Part shown: in pieces, positions 34,325-43,597 of the stretch
Layout: each line of letters starts with the position of its first letter
How positions within the stretch are numbered: position 1 is the first letter of the stretch
Assembly (NCBI RefSeq): GCF_002752635.1
Contig: NZ_AYTW01000010.1
Location: forward strand, 1-48,273
Direction: 5' to 3'
Origin: Mesotoga sp. Brook.08.105.5.1
GTDB taxonomy: Bacteria; Thermotogota; Thermotogae; Petrotogales; Kosmotogaceae
Length of the DNA stretch: 48,273 bases
Made by a program: the position numbers and the translations under genes
Notes under the pieces: generated by a model
Database searches by the model: none
What the model was told of the DNA's origin: nothing
Seen by the model: the letters and a program-made list of their open reading frames with translations, nothing else

Positions 34325-35271
34325 AGCTCTCAATGATGGCAGCACCTCATCTAAGATCAGAAGACAGCGTTCGTAAGATAATGCTGGACGTTTTGATAGC
34401 GCTTTCTCCGGCCGCAGTTTGGGCAGTCGTTTCGTTCGGATTGAAGGCCCTCGCTCTTATCCTTGTGTGTACGTTAGGCGCAGAAGCTCTTGAATTCTTC
34501 GTGGTGAGATTCGTAAGACAGAAAAAGAGCTTCAGACCCGATCTTAGCGGTTCCGTCACGGGATTGTTGCTTGCACTGAACCTTTCAGTATCTGTCGAGT
34601 GGTGGCAGGCGCTGATAGGTGTCTTTGTTGCAATAGTAATCGCGAAGGCAGTATTTGGGGGTCTCGGAAAGAACTTCTTCAATCCCGCACTGGTCGGAAG
34701 GGTCTTTCTTCTTATCTCGTTCCCCGTTCAGATGACAACATGGTTCAATCCGTTCGATATGCAGACCACCGCCACTCCGATGGCTATTCTTAAGCAGGGA
34801 GCACCAAGAGTTTTCTCATTGCAGGAGATGTTCCTTGGCACTATCCCCGGCTCTATAGGGGAGGTTAGCGCGCTGCTGCTTCTATTGGGCTTTGGCTGGT
34901 TGTTGTTAAGAAAGAGAGTGGCACCGTTTATCCCCATTGCCTACGTCGGAACGGTTGCGATAATGGCCTCGATATTCTATGCGGTGAATCCGGGCTTTGG
35001 TTCGCCTCTTTATCACATCTTTGGCGGCGGTCTCATGCTTGGAGCTCTGTTTATGGCAACAGATATGGTGACTAGCCCGATGTCTATCAAAGGGCACATT
35101 ATCTTCGGAATAGGTTGTGGAGCTGTGACTATGATCATCAGGTTATTCGGAGGTTATCCGGAAGGTGTCTCATTCGCAATTCTGGTGATGAATGCCTTCG
35201 TGCCTCTAATAGATATGGGGACCAAGCCCAAGATATTTGGAAAGCCAAAGAAGGTGAAGAGCAATGCGTGA
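34321..35271 (+). CDS. rnfD: Rnf complex subunit D
   Basis: A 316-residue membrane subunit with about nine or ten hydrophobic helices. The covalent FMN site is expected on Thr in FDMQTTATPMAI (about 147-158; family pattern T-x-A-T). FFNPALVGRVFLL (about 119-131), and a late GAVTMIIRLFGGYPEGVSFA block, are standard. Start GTG 34321 overlaps the rnfC stop (GTGA) with GGAGGTG upstream. Forms the inner, ion-moving part with RnfG, E and A. Confidence 0.96.
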   Translation: MKLSMMAAPHLRSEDSVRKIMLDVLIALSPAAVWAVVSFGLKALALILVCTLGAEALEFFVVRFVRQKKSFRPDLSGSVTGLLLALNLSVSVEWWQALIGVFVAIVIAKAVFGGLGKNFFNPALVGRVFLLISFPVQMTTWFNPFDMQTTATPMAILKQGAPRVFSLQEMFLGTIPGSIGEVSALLLLLGFGWLLLRKRVAPFIPIAYVGTVAIMASIFYAVNPGFGSPLYHIFGGGLMLGALFMATDMVTSPMSIKGHIIFGIGCGAVTMIIRLFGGYPEGVSFAILVMNAFVPLIDMGTKPKIFGKPKKVKSNA

Positions 35272-35986
35272 ATACTTGAAGACGGGCATTACTCTGATGG
35301 TAATTACTATTATCGCCGCACTGGTTCTTTCGGTAGTTTATACTGTCGTTAAGGAGCCCATCGCCAATGCGGAATTAGGCGCAAAACTAAAGGCTATCCG
35401 AGAAGTCCTTACAGATGCGGAGACTGGAGAGTTGCTTATAGCAGCAGAAAACATCCCTGAGACTGCCAGCGAACTGGCGGAGTTTGAATGGTTTCCCGCC
35501 GGATTCGACTCATCGGAAGGCATAATCTATACGGCAACAAGTTCACAGGGAAAGGTTGAAAGTCCTGCATACAAGTTTGTCAAGGAAGACGGCAGCGAAA
35601 TATACGTAGCAATAGGAATCGCGGTCGGTTATGGCGGAGATGTAAAGACGATGGCTGCCTTCGTCAGTGGACCAAACGGAGTTAGCCTTAACGCAATAAA
35701 AGTTCTCGAGTACTCGCAAGAGACCCCAGGACTTGGAGCCAATATTGCTAACGATGTCGTCCAGCAGAGGTTCTTCCCTATAGCTAGTAAGGGCCTTGAC
35801 AAGGGCGTAAGGGTTGACAAAGACGCAGGAGTGACTCCCTCAGGAGATCAGATAGAGATTAGAAAGCAAGAAGACGGAATAGTCACAGTAAGTGACGTGA
35901 TGACTGGAGCGACGATAACTCCAAGAGCCGTCGCATTCTCACTAAATGCTATATCCGAGTTCTTGGAAAAGGCAGGTGTTCGATAA
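35264..35986 (+). CDS. rnfG: Rnf complex subunit G
   Basis: A 240-residue subunit with one N-terminal transmembrane helix (about 9-29) and an extracytoplasmic FMN domain. The covalent FMN attachment motif is DVMTGATITPRAV (about 208-220), S/T-G-A-T-x-T. The GYGGDVKTMAAF and QETPGLGANI blocks are as expected. Overlaps rnfD by eight bases and joins rnfE as TAATG. Confidence 0.96.
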   Translation: MREYLKTGITLMVITIIAALVLSVVYTVVKEPIANAELGAKLKAIREVLTDAETGELLIAAENIPETASELAEFEWFPAGFDSSEGIIYTATSSQGKVESPAYKFVKEDGSEIYVAIGIAVGYGGDVKTMAAFVSGPNGVSLNAIKVLEYSQETPGLGANIANDVVQQRFFPIASKGLDKGVRVDKDAGVTPSGDQIEIRKQEDGIVTVSDVMTGATITPRAVAFSLNAISEFLEKAGVR

Positions 35987-36597
35987 TGGCTGAATCTAAG
36001 TTCAAAGTCCTCACAAACGGAATCTTCAAGCAGAATCCGATTTTCATTCAGGTTCTGGGAATGTGTCCGACTCTAGCCACTACGACTAGCGCTGAGAATG
36101 GTCTTGGCATGGGGCTAGCAACGACTGCCGTTCTAGCAATGTCGAACATTACGATCTCTCTCGTAAGGAAGTTCATTCCGGACAAGATCAGAATCCCTTC
36201 GTACATTGTGATAATTGCTTCCTTTGTAACTATGATCGATATGCTGATGCATGGTTTCATCTATGATCTCTGGAAGACTCTGGGATTGTTCATCCCTCTG
36301 ATTGTGGTGAACTGTATCATTCTCGGTAGAGCAGAGGCCTTTGCTTCAAAGAACGGTGTCTTCAGATCCTTCCTGGATGGGCTCGGAATGGGACTTGGTT
36401 TTACCGCCTCTCTGGTCTTGCTGGGCTCAGTAAGAGAGTTTCTCGGTAATGGCTCAATCTTCAACTACCACCTTTCGGATGTGAAGATGTTTGCCATGAT
36501 ACTCCCTCCAGGTGCATTCATTGCTCTGGGAATGCTTGCCGCATTCTTCAACTACCTTGGAATAAGGCGTAGCAAACCTAAGAAGGCAGCAAAATGA
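35986..36597 (+). CDS. rnfE: Rnf complex subunit E
   Basis: A 203-residue integral membrane subunit, six predicted helices. Family features: NPIFIQVLGMCPTLATTTSA (about 17-36, with the Cys that helps bind the intramembrane cluster), VNCIILGRAEAFAS (about 109-122) and FLDGLGMGLGFT (about 128-139). Together with RnfA it forms the inverted-topology pair that carries electrons across the membrane. Confidence 0.96.
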   Translation: MAESKFKVLTNGIFKQNPIFIQVLGMCPTLATTTSAENGLGMGLATTAVLAMSNITISLVRKFIPDKIRIPSYIVIIASFVTMIDMLMHGFIYDLWKTLGLFIPLIVVNCIILGRAEAFASKNGVFRSFLDGLGMGLGFTASLVLLGSVREFLGNGSIFNYHLSDVKMFAMILPPGAFIALGMLAAFFNYLGIRRSKPKKAAK

Positions 36598-36610
36598 GGA
36601 GGGTTGACTG

Positions 36611-37192
36611 ATGGCTACCAGATTGGTTTTCATATTTCTTTCAGCAATTCTAATAAACAACTTCGTTCTATCTAGATTTCTAGGAATATGTCCGTTCCTC
36701 GGTGTTTCGAAGAAGACAGATACAGCTGTTGGAATGAGCATAGCCGTTACATTTGTAATGATCATGGCTTCAATAATCACATGGCTCTTGAACATCGCGC
36801 TTGACGCGCTGGGTATTCCTTTTCTTAGAACAATAGTATTCATCCTGATTATTGCAACACTGGTGCAGTTTGTAGAAATCTTCCTGAAGAAGGCCAGTCC
36901 GTCACTTTATGATGCGCTGGGGATATTTCTTCCCCTAATAACTACTAATTGCGCAATTCTCGGTCTGGCGCTTCTGAATGTTCAGCAGAACTATACGCTG
37001 CTCGAGACAATAGTTAATGCCGCCGGCGCCGGACTTGGTTTCGCCCTCGCGCTAATTCTTTTCTCAACTATAAGAGAGAGAATGGAGCTCTCCGAAATTC
37101 CGGAGCCCTTCAAGGGCACTGCCATTGCATTGATCACAGCCGGTTTGCTCTCGATGGCCTTCATGGGTTTCCAGGGCCTCGTGAAACTGTGA
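36611..37192 (+). CDS. rnfA: Rnf complex subunit A
   Basis: A 193-residue six-helix membrane subunit homologous to RnfE. It shows NNFVLSRFLGICPFLGVSK (about 16-34) and TTNCAILGLALLN (about 112-124), each with a Cys of the transmembrane Fe-S site, and GFALALILFSTIRERME. SD GGAGG six-nine bases before ATG. Confidence 0.96.
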   Translation: MATRLVFIFLSAILINNFVLSRFLGICPFLGVSKKTDTAVGMSIAVTFVMIMASIITWLLNIALDALGIPFLRTIVFILIIATLVQFVEIFLKKASPSLYDALGIFLPLITTNCAILGLALLNVQQNYTLLETIVNAAGAGLGFALALILFSTIRERMELSEIPEPFKGTAIALITAGLLSMAFMGFQGLVKL

Positions 37193-37202
37193 GGCGGTGT
37201 GT

Positions 37203-37895
37203 ATGACAGTAGTCTATTCAGTTCTGTTTATGGCCATACTTGGCATAGGAGCAGGTGTCTTTCTAGCTTTCGCCTCTGCGAAGTTTGCGGTCAAGAAAGA
37301 TCCCAGAATCACACTCATCGAAGCCTCTTTGCCAGGCGTCAACTGTGGCGCTTGTGGTTTCCCCGGTTGTTCGGCCTTTGCAAAAGCTATCGCCGAAGGC
37401 AAAGCCCCGCTGGATGGATGTATTCCCGGCAAGCGATCCGGCGTACCTGAAAAACTGAAGCTAATCATGGACACGGATGTCGACAAGCTCACTGCTCTCT
37501 TTGAAGAGGCAGAGGAAGATGCGGAAAAGACACTGGAAAAACTGATCGCTGTCTCCGGGAAAGAAGTAAAAGCAGCGCCGCCAAAACCAAAAAGACCGAC
37601 TCAGGAAGAAATCGATAGTTACAAGGGAAAACTGAAAGAGAATTCTAGAGCTGCTGTGGTCTTTGCGATTCTTCCAAACATAAACTGCGGAATCTGCGGA
37701 TCACCCGGTTGTGCTGCCTTTGCCATAAAGGTCGCGAACAAGGAAGAGAACGCAGACAAATGCGTCCCGGGCAAAAGACAGAACGTGCCCGAAAAAGTCG
37801 AGAAGATTATGGCGCTTTCCCAATCAGAGATTCAAAAGATAATTGAAGATACTTCTGGAGAACCGGCCGAGATAAAAAAGAAGTTTGAGTCATGA
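37203..37895 (+). CDS. rnfB: RnfB-like subunit with two tandem 4Fe-4S (PF04060-type) domains and no ferredoxin domain
   Basis: A 230-residue subunit with an N-terminal transmembrane helix (about 4-26). It carries a first Fe-S motif NCGACGFPGC with a later GCIPGK (about 46-76), and a second, NCGICGSPGC with KCVPGK (about 160-191). The linker between them (about 95-150) is charged and Pro/Lys-rich. Canonical RnfB has one such domain and then two ferredoxin-like CxxCxxCxxxCP motifs; none is present here. The gene stops normally and overlaps dxr as ATGA, so truncation by frameshift is not evident. ATG 37203 is preferred to GTG 37197 for SD spacing. Function as electron entry from ferredoxin is by family. 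Confidence 0.88.
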   Translation: MTVVYSVLFMAILGIGAGVFLAFASAKFAVKKDPRITLIEASLPGVNCGACGFPGCSAFAKAIAEGKAPLDGCIPGKRSGVPEKLKLIMDTDVDKLTALFEEAEEDAEKTLEKLIAVSGKEVKAAPPKPKRPTQEEIDSYKGKLKENSRAAVVFAILPNINCGICGSPGCAAFAIKVANKEENADKCVPGKRQNVPEKVEKIMALSQSEIQKIIEDTSGEPAEIKKKFES

Positions 37896-39022
37896 AGAAA
37901 AGGTTGGCTGTTCTTGGTTCTACTGGATCTATAGGTTCACAGACACTCGAAATAGTAGATAAGATTGAAGAAATCGAAATTGTGGCCATTTCCTGTGGCC
38001 ACAATTTCGTCTCTTTTTCTAAACAGCTTTCAGAATTTCATCCCAAGTTCGCCGCCACTCTTGAAAAAAAAGAGGATCTAGTCGATTCCTTTCCGGAAAC
38101 AACCTTTTTCCAAGGCGAAGAGGGGATAGAAACGATGCTCGAAAAGTCCCGCCCGGATTATGTGATGCTTGCGGTCAGCGGAGCGGCCGGACTGAGATTC
38201 AGCCTTAAGGCGGCTGAAGTCTGCAGCAGACTATGTCTTGCGAACAAAGAGTCTATCGTTTGTGGAGGTAATCTTCTTCCGGACAGATGTGCCGACAGAG
38301 GGGTAGAGCTTATCCCGGTCGACTCAGAGCACAGCGGCCTCTTTCAGCTTCTTGACGGTACTGTTCGCCCTGAGAGAATCTTGATAACCGCATCTGGCGG
38401 CGCCCTGAGGGATTGGCCGAAAGAAAGGATTCACCAAGCAAGCCCTGAAGATGTCATGAAACACCCTGTTTGGTCTATGGGAAACAGGATAACCGTTGAT
38501 AGCGCTTCAATGGTTAACAAGGGACTCGAAGTAATTGAAGCGAAATATCTCTTTGGGTTCGAATCGAGTGAAATTGATACTTATATTTGTAGAAACAGTT
38601 TTGTTCATGCCGGTGTTGTGTACAATGATGGCGTTATGAAACTTCATGTGGGGCGCCCGGACATGCGAATTCCGATTGCATATTCTCTGACTTATCCAGT
38701 GCACCACCATCTTTTCGGAGAAGAGAGGATAGCCGGCATACCAATTGCCCTGGAAGAACTGCAGCAAGAGAGATTTCCCGCTCTGACACTTGCGAGAGAG
38801 ATTTGTGGAACTGTCAGCAAGCAAATCGCTTATAATGCTGCAGATGAGATAGCAGTCGATGCTTTTATGAAGGGTAGGATGCCTTTTGGGAGCATTTACA
38901 ATATAATTGAAAGGACGGTTGCCCGAACAGATGATCTAAATCCGGTCGATTACAGTCAAATTATCGAGATTGACGTTCTGGCAAGAAGATTGGCTCAAGA
39001 AGAGGTGAATAGATGTTATTAG
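37892..39022 (+). CDS. dxr: 1-deoxy-D-xylulose 5-phosphate reductoisomerase
   Basis: A 376-residue enzyme of the MEP isoprenoid pathway that makes 2-C-methyl-D-erythritol 4-phosphate with NADPH. Seen: VLGSTGSIGSQTL (about 7-19, nucleotide binding), LANKESIVCGG (about 116-126), DSEHSGLFQLL (about 144-154, metal ligands), ITASGGALRDWP (about 165-176) and the flexible HPVWSMGNRITVDSASMVNKGLEVIEA region (about 190-216, in two parts). Start ATG overlaps the rnfB stop. A 14-bp hairpin followed by a T-rich run lies in its first 130 bases (separate entry). Confidence 0.96.
   Translation: MKKRLAVLGSTGSIGSQTLEIVDKIEEIEIVAISCGHNFVSFSKQLSEFHPKFAATLEKKEDLVDSFPETTFFQGEEGIETMLEKSRPDYVMLAVSGAAGLRFSLKAAEVCSRLCLANKESIVCGGNLLPDRCADRGVELIPVDSEHSGLFQLLDGTVRPERILITASGGALRDWPKERIHQASPEDVMKHPVWSMGNRITVDSASMVNKGLEVIEAKYLFGFESSEIDTYICRNSFVHAGVVYNDGVMKLHVGRPDMRIPIAYSLTYPVHHHLFGEERIAGIPIALEELQQERFPALTLAREICGTVSKQIAYNAADEIAVDAFMKGRMPFGSIYNIIERTVARTDDLNPVDYSQIIEIDVLARRLAQEEVNRCY
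37975..38020 (+). promoter_or_regulatory. Terminator-like hairpin inside the 5' coding part of dxr
   Basis: CGAAATTGTGGCCA (37975-37988) and TGGCCACAATTTCG (37996-38009) are perfect 14-bp complements with a 7-base loop, followed by TCTCTTTTTCT (38010-38020). It lies 84 bases into dxr, in codons for EIVAISCGHNFVS. The shape is that of an intrinsic terminator or attenuator. Whether it acts is unknown; it would set rnf expression above dxr-rseP-ispG. Confidence 0.6.
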
Positions 39023-40524
39023 CAATAGTGTACTTTCTTCTCATTCTAACGGGGATAGTGGTTGTTCATGAACTCGGTCACTACCTGTTCTCGAGGGTTT
39101 TTGGAGTGAGAGTTCTAGAATTCGCCATAGGAATGGGTCCAAAGCTCTGGTCAAAAAAAGGAAAGAAGACTACATTCAGGATAAACGCATTTCCAATTGG
39201 CGGTTACGTGAGACCTGCCGGAGAAGACCTAGATGCTATAGACTCCTCCGTTCCGGATAACGAGCAGATACAGAACAAGCCGGCCTGGCAGAGATTCATT
39301 ATCTATTTCGCCGGTCCGGCCTTTTCTTTGCTTCTGGGTTTTCTCATACTCTCTCTGGTAGCAGTAGTTTGGGGCTTTCAGGAAGTCAAGATCGACAAGG
39401 TCGAGCTTGGTTCTCCTGCAGCACTGTCCGGAATGCTTCCCGGAGATAGGATCGCCTCAGTAAATGGTAAGACTCTACTAGACAATACAAGACTTAGCGA
39501 AGCCGTTGTGAGGGGCGAGAAAATAGATCTAGTAGTTATTAGGGAAGGCAGAGAAGTCGAAATAACTCTAATCCCAGAAATGCTTCCTCAAGAGGCCTTC
39601 ATTGTGATCGGCAATGTCTCAGGTGAATTTGGCGATGCTCTCTCTTCAATAAACGGAGCATCGTTCAACGGCGATTACGTTGGATACGGCGGCATACTAT
39701 CTCCTGAGAGCACTATCAGACTTGGTTTTGCCGACGGTTCGAATCTTTCCGGCACGCTCCTGACTTATTCCCCTGCAGAGGAACGCTACGCAATGGGGAT
39801 CTACTATGCAAACTTCAAACCGATAGTTGCAACTGATTTCGGCCAGTTCAGGAAGGGAGATGTTCTTGTCTCGGTAAACGGGATGACAACCGAGACAAGT
39901 TATGATCTTACAACCATGAGTCAGCTCCTCTCCTTGAAACCAAACGAACTTCTAATTCAATTCACAGGAAGAGAGACTACCTTCGCTAGATACGGCTTCC
40001 CTGAAGAATTTGTCGTTACCCTGGAACGGGATGGACAGGTAGTTGACTTAACGATGACCAAGAACGAAATGATTGCTCTCGTGAGTGAGGTCGGTGCCTT
40101 TTCTCAGGGAAGCGATTACTGGTATCCAGATAGCCCGGTTGAGGCCGCAGTTCTCGGGGTTCAGTGGGCAAACGATCTCCTAATAACCATGGTGAAGGTT
40201 GTTGGCAGCCTCTTCACTGGAGGAGCGAACATCAACGAATTCACCGGTCCTATTGGACTGGTAACAATAGTTGACCAGGCAGTGAGCCTTGGGACGAGGA
40301 TAGTTCTTTTCCTCGCGGGCTTCATCTCGCTCAACCTCGGAGTGATAAACATGATTCCCTTCCCCGCGCTGGATGGTGGGAGGATGTTGCTTGCCTTGCT
40401 TGAGATAATTACCAGAAAGAGACTGGATCCGAAGATTGAGGGGTTAATCAATGTGATTGGCTTCATGATACTCATGGGGTTCATGATCTATATTACGTTC
40501 ATCGATATCGGCAGATGGTTATGA
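39013..40524 (+). CDS. rseP: RseP-family site-2 membrane metalloprotease with PDZ domains
   Basis: A 503-residue M50 intramembrane protease. The zinc motif HELGH is at residues 19-23 in the first helix and the third ligand is in [12 protein letters not shown] (about 448-459). One PDZ domain lies at about 125-185 ([11 protein letters not shown]); a second PDZ-like piece ([14 protein letters not shown]) is at about 275-300. The protein is somewhat longer than E. coli RseP. It cleaves transmembrane anti-sigma factors or signal-peptide remnants in other bacteria; no anti-sigma gene is in the window. Often adjacent to dxr and ispG, as here. SD AAGAGGTGA. Confidence 0.94.
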   Translation: MLLAIVYFLLILTGIVVVHELGHYLFSRVFGVRVLEFAIGMGPKLWSKKGKKTTFRINAFPIGGYVRPAGEDLDAIDSSVPDNEQIQNKPAWQRFIIYFAGPAFSLLLGFLILSLVAVVWGFQEVKIDKVELGSPAALSGMLPGDRIASVNGKTLLDNTRLSEAVVRGEKIDLVVIREGREVEITLIPEMLPQEAFIVIGNVSGEFGDALSSINGASFNGDYVGYGGILSPESTIRLGFADGSNLSGTLLTYSPAEERYAMGIYYANFKPIVATDFGQFRKGDVLVSVNGMTTETSYDLTTMSQLLSLKPNELLIQFTGRETTFARYGFPEEFVVTLERDGQVVDLTMTKNEMIALVSEVGAFSQGSDYWYPDSPVEAAVLGVQWANDLLITMVKVVGSLFTGGANINEFTGPIGLVTIVDQAVSLGTRIVLFLAGFISLNLGVINMIPFPALDGGRMLLALLEIITRKRLDPKIEGLINVIGFMILMGFMIYITFIDIGRWL

Positions 40525-41564
40525 GTAGAACCGTAAGAGTTGGGAATGTCTTGGTCGGTGGCGGAAATCCGGTTTCGGTTCAGTCAATGACAAATACCAA
40601 GACAATCGACATTCCTGCAACTCTCGAGCAGATCGATAGGCTTACAGATGCCGGGTGTGATCTTGTAAGAGTCTCCGTTCCGGATTTTGAGTCAGCACAG
40701 GCCATCAAAGAGATTTGCTCATCAAGCAAAATCCCTGTAATTGCAGATATTCATTTTGATTACAGACTCGCAGTTGAGTCCATAAAGAACGGTGCAGCAA
40801 AGGTAAGGATAAATCCGGGAAATATCGGTCAGGAATGGAAGGTCCGGGAGACAGTGAAGGTTGCTAAAGAATTCGGTGTTCCAATAAGAGTTGGCGCAAA
40901 CTCTGGCTCTCTCGACCGAAGTTTTGGTTCGTACGACAAACCCACCGCTCTTGCAGAGAGCGCTCTTGCGCAAGTAAGAATACTTGAGAGTGCAGGGTTC
41001 GAGGACATTGTGATTTCTCTTAAGTCTTCATCGGTATCAGAGACTGTGAGTGCAAATGAATACCTGTTCGAGAAGACCGATTATCCGTTTCACCTTGGAG
41101 TTACAGAGGCAGGTTTCGGGCTTGATTCAACCGTAAAGTCTTCTATTGGTATTGGCACACTCTTGCTGAAAGGCATTGGAGACACCATAAGAGTATCGAT
41201 GTCGGGAGACCCCGTTCAGGAGATCGAAGTAGGCTTGAGCATTCTTCGTTCACTTGGGCTAAGAAAGGGAGTTGACGTGATTTCCTGTCCGACGTGCGCA
41301 AGAGCCGAAATAGATGTTGAGTCTCTTGCAAGGAAAGTGAAGAGTTGGGTAGGGAATATCGAGGATGACATTTCTGTAGCCGTTATGGGATGCGTTGTAA
41401 ACGGAATTGGGGAAGGAAAAGATGCGGACATTGGGATCGCCGGCACTGCATCCGGCGGAGTCATTTTTCTCAAGGGAGAGATAGTCGAGAAGGTGGAGAA
41501 GCGGAACCTTGAATCACGATTCCGACATTGGTTTGATGAACTCCTGTCGGGAGGTGATAGATGA
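40515..41564 (+). CDS. ispG: 4-hydroxy-3-methylbut-2-enyl-diphosphate synthase
   Basis: A 349-residue MEP-pathway enzyme with a [4Fe-4S] cluster; it uses reduced ferredoxin or flavodoxin. N-terminal TIM barrel: [15 protein letters not shown] (about 13-27), [10 protein letters not shown] (about 74-83), [10 protein letters not shown] (about 95-104). Cluster ligands: CPTCAR (about 255-260) and [11 protein letters not shown] (about 292-302) with its downstream Glu. The start is ATG 40515 or ATG 40521; the latter overlaps the rseP stop as ATGA, and neither has a strong SD. It stands directly after a Rnf complex that governs the ferredoxin pool. Confidence 0.95.
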   Translation: MVMSRTVRVGNVLVGGGNPVSVQSMTNTKTIDIPATLEQIDRLTDAGCDLVRVSVPDFESAQAIKEICSSSKIPVIADIHFDYRLAVESIKNGAAKVRINPGNIGQEWKVRETVKVAKEFGVPIRVGANSGSLDRSFGSYDKPTALAESALAQVRILESAGFEDIVISLKSSSVSETVSANEYLFEKTDYPFHLGVTEAGFGLDSTVKSSIGIGTLLLKGIGDTIRVSMSGDPVQEIEVGLSILRSLGLRKGVDVISCPTCARAEIDVESLARKVKSWVGNIEDDISVAVMGCVVNGIGEGKDADIGIAGTASGGVIFLKGEIVEKVEKRNLESRFRHWFDELLSGGDR

Positions 41565-42480
41565 AAGTCTCGATAATCGGAGCCGGAATGGTAGGTTCGT
41601 CAATTGCGTATGCAACAATGATAAAGGGAATTGCAAGAGAGATAGCGCTTGTTGATGTAAATACAGAACTTGCAGTGGGTCAGGCTATGGACCTGAGTCA
41701 TGGAAATGTGTATGTGAGACCGGTGAAGATATCCGGTGGAAGTTACAATGTGTCGGCAGATTCCGATGTTGTTGTTATTACCGCCGGAAGGCCACAGAAA
41801 GAAGGGGAGAGTCGTCTCCAGCTTTTAAAGAACAACGCAAAAATGGTTGAGAGAGCAGTCGATGAGTACTTTCATTCAGCAAAGAGCCGATTATTTTGGT
41901 CGTCTCGAATCCGGTAGACATACTCGCATGAGTTGCCTGGAGGACATCTGGCTTTCACAGGAGCAAAGTCATCGGTTCCGGTACTACCTTGGACACGGCA
42001 AGACTAAGACAGAGCATAGCCGACCACTGTGGACTTGACCCAAGAAACGTTCACGCATATGTTATTGGTGAACACGGTGATAGTGAGATCGTTAACTGGA
42101 CGAATGTCGACATCGCAGGTATTCCGATAAAGGAGTTCTGCGGGAACTGCGAAGACGTTTTGTTTGAAAAACTGTTTGAAGAGACACGAAGCGCTGCTTA
42201 TCGTGTTATTGAAAAGAAGGGTTCAACATACTACGGAATAGGGCTTGCTGTATCAAAGGTGCTTTCCACTATTCCGAACGATCAACACTCAGTCCTTACA
42301 GTCTCATCTGTACACAGGGAATTTGAAGGTATGCAGGATGTGCCTTTCAGCGTTCCCAGTATTCTAGGGAGAAGTGGAGTAGAAAGAATACTGCATGTTG
42401 GACTTTCAGAAGAGGAAATTCAGGGACTTTCGAAATCAACAGGCGTTATCACCGATGCAATAGAAAGCCTAAAGGGATAA
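41561..42480 (+). pseudogene. ldh: L-lactate/malate dehydrogenase, broken by a frameshift and a nonsense codon
   Basis: The first part (41561-about 41890) encodes [25 protein letters not shown] and VVITAGRPQKEGESR, a normal NAD-dependent LDH/MDH N-terminus. Near 41889-41891 the frame is lost: shifting by one base restores LVVSNPVDIL (from 41897), so one base seems missing. In the restored frame GCA-TGA at 41926-41931 puts a stop where family members have Trp (L-A-W-V-A-W). After that, RSKVIGSGTTLDTARLRQ and the catalytic VIGEHGDSEIVNW follow to TAA 42480. All catalytic residues remain, so decay is recent. Apart from the lesions the length (about 306) is normal. The ATG overlaps ispG. Confidence 0.9.
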
Positions 42481-42492
42481 GGAGGGATTAGC

Positions 42493-43566
42493 GTGAAGAA
42501 AGTACTGCTTATTGCGATTATTGCTCTCAGTGTTTCTCTTATTGCCACGTCAGTCGCTTATGACCCTCAGGGACTTATGTTCCTGAACAGGTCAGGAGCT
42601 AGCATCAATGTAAACGTAAGCTTGAACAAGGGTACCGGATCAACTTACTACGGTGGCGAGTCGCTCGGATTGTCTTTCTCCGTTGACAGAAGCGCCTATG
42701 TGGCTGTTCTGGATATCGATCAGTCGGGGCAGGTCCAGGTTCTCTTTCCAAATGTCTACGATCAGGACAACTACGTCCAGGGTGGAAGGACCTACACTCT
42801 ACCGACGGATAAGGCGACCACAAAATACAATCTGCAGGTCGAATCAAACAGAGGAAGAGAGACGATAGTAGTCGTTGCATCGACTTCTCCCCTGAATTTC
42901 TTAGGGAATGTGTTTTCTCTGTTCGATAGATATCCATTCCCATATTTGGGTCAGAACGTGAACAATTTGTCGATTGCGATTAACCCTGTCTTCAACACAA
43001 GCTGGGGGATAGGTTATACTTACTTCTATAACAGCTATGTGCCTTTCACGGTTAGGACTACAATCAGTGCAGACAGAAAGGATGCAAATGTCTATGTCGA
43101 TGGAATATTCATGGGAAAATCACCGGTCACGACAACTTTGGAGGCCGGTATGCACTCGGTATACATCTACACAGACAGGAACCTCGTATACGGACCGGCA
43201 ACAATAAACGTGCAACCTGGTTCAAGCAACTTTCAGTTCTCGCTCTTGCCAAATTACATTTACGGTTATCTGGAAGTTACATCGATCCCCGATGGTCAGG
43301 TTTATGTGGATGGACAGTATGCCGGTGACACACCTTACAGAGATTTTGAGAAGGTTGGAAGCCATACGGTAACAGTCTCCAAGTGGGGTTACCACGATTC
43401 CAAACAGAATGTCTACATCAACAGAGACATGACGACTTCGGTCGATTTCAGATTAACTGAGAAGACAGAGCAAGAGAAGAAAACGGACAACATCATACTC
43501 TTCTCGATAATCGGAGTGCTGATCGCGGGAATTGTAATCGCAATAGTACTTAGCGCAGGCGACTAA
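42493..43566 (+). CDS. Envelope protein with DUF4384-like and two PEGA domains, C-terminal anchor
   Basis: A 357-residue exported protein. It has a signal peptide (about 1-22), then a beta-rich region with YGGESLGLSFSVDRSAYV and VLDIDQSGQVQVLFPN (about 53-92), the look of DUF4384 domains. Two PEGA-type domains follow: ANVYVDGIFMGKSPV (about 196-210) and DGQVYVDGQYAGDTPY (about 269-284), each ending in a HSVYI/HTVTV strand. A C-terminal hydrophobic helix (about 335-353) anchors it. Probably a structural or surface protein of the toga/envelope. GTG 42493 with GGAGGG upstream. It directly follows the ldh pseudogene. Confidence 0.8.
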   Translation: MKKVLLIAIIALSVSLIATSVAYDPQGLMFLNRSGASINVNVSLNKGTGSTYYGGESLGLSFSVDRSAYVAVLDIDQSGQVQVLFPNVYDQDNYVQGGRTYTLPTDKATTKYNLQVESNRGRETIVVVASTSPLNFLGNVFSLFDRYPFPYLGQNVNNLSIAINPVFNTSWGIGYTYFYNSYVPFTVRTTISADRKDANVYVDGIFMGKSPVTTTLEAGMHSVYIYTDRNLVYGPATINVQPGSSNFQFSLLPNYIYGYLEVTSIPDGQVYVDGQYAGDTPYRDFEKVGSHTVTVSKWGYHDSKQNVYINRDMTTSVDFRLTEKTEQEKKTDNIILFSIIGVLIAGIVIAIVLSAGD

Positions 43567-43597
43567 GAGTGTCCCGAAAGGGATAATTCTTTCTTTG

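Noticed and set aside
43570-43592. Terminator between the PEGA gene and the EamA gene
   Set aside because: TGTCCC/GGGATA with a GAAA loop is only 5-6 bp and overlaps the SD of the EamA gene; more likely a minor structure.
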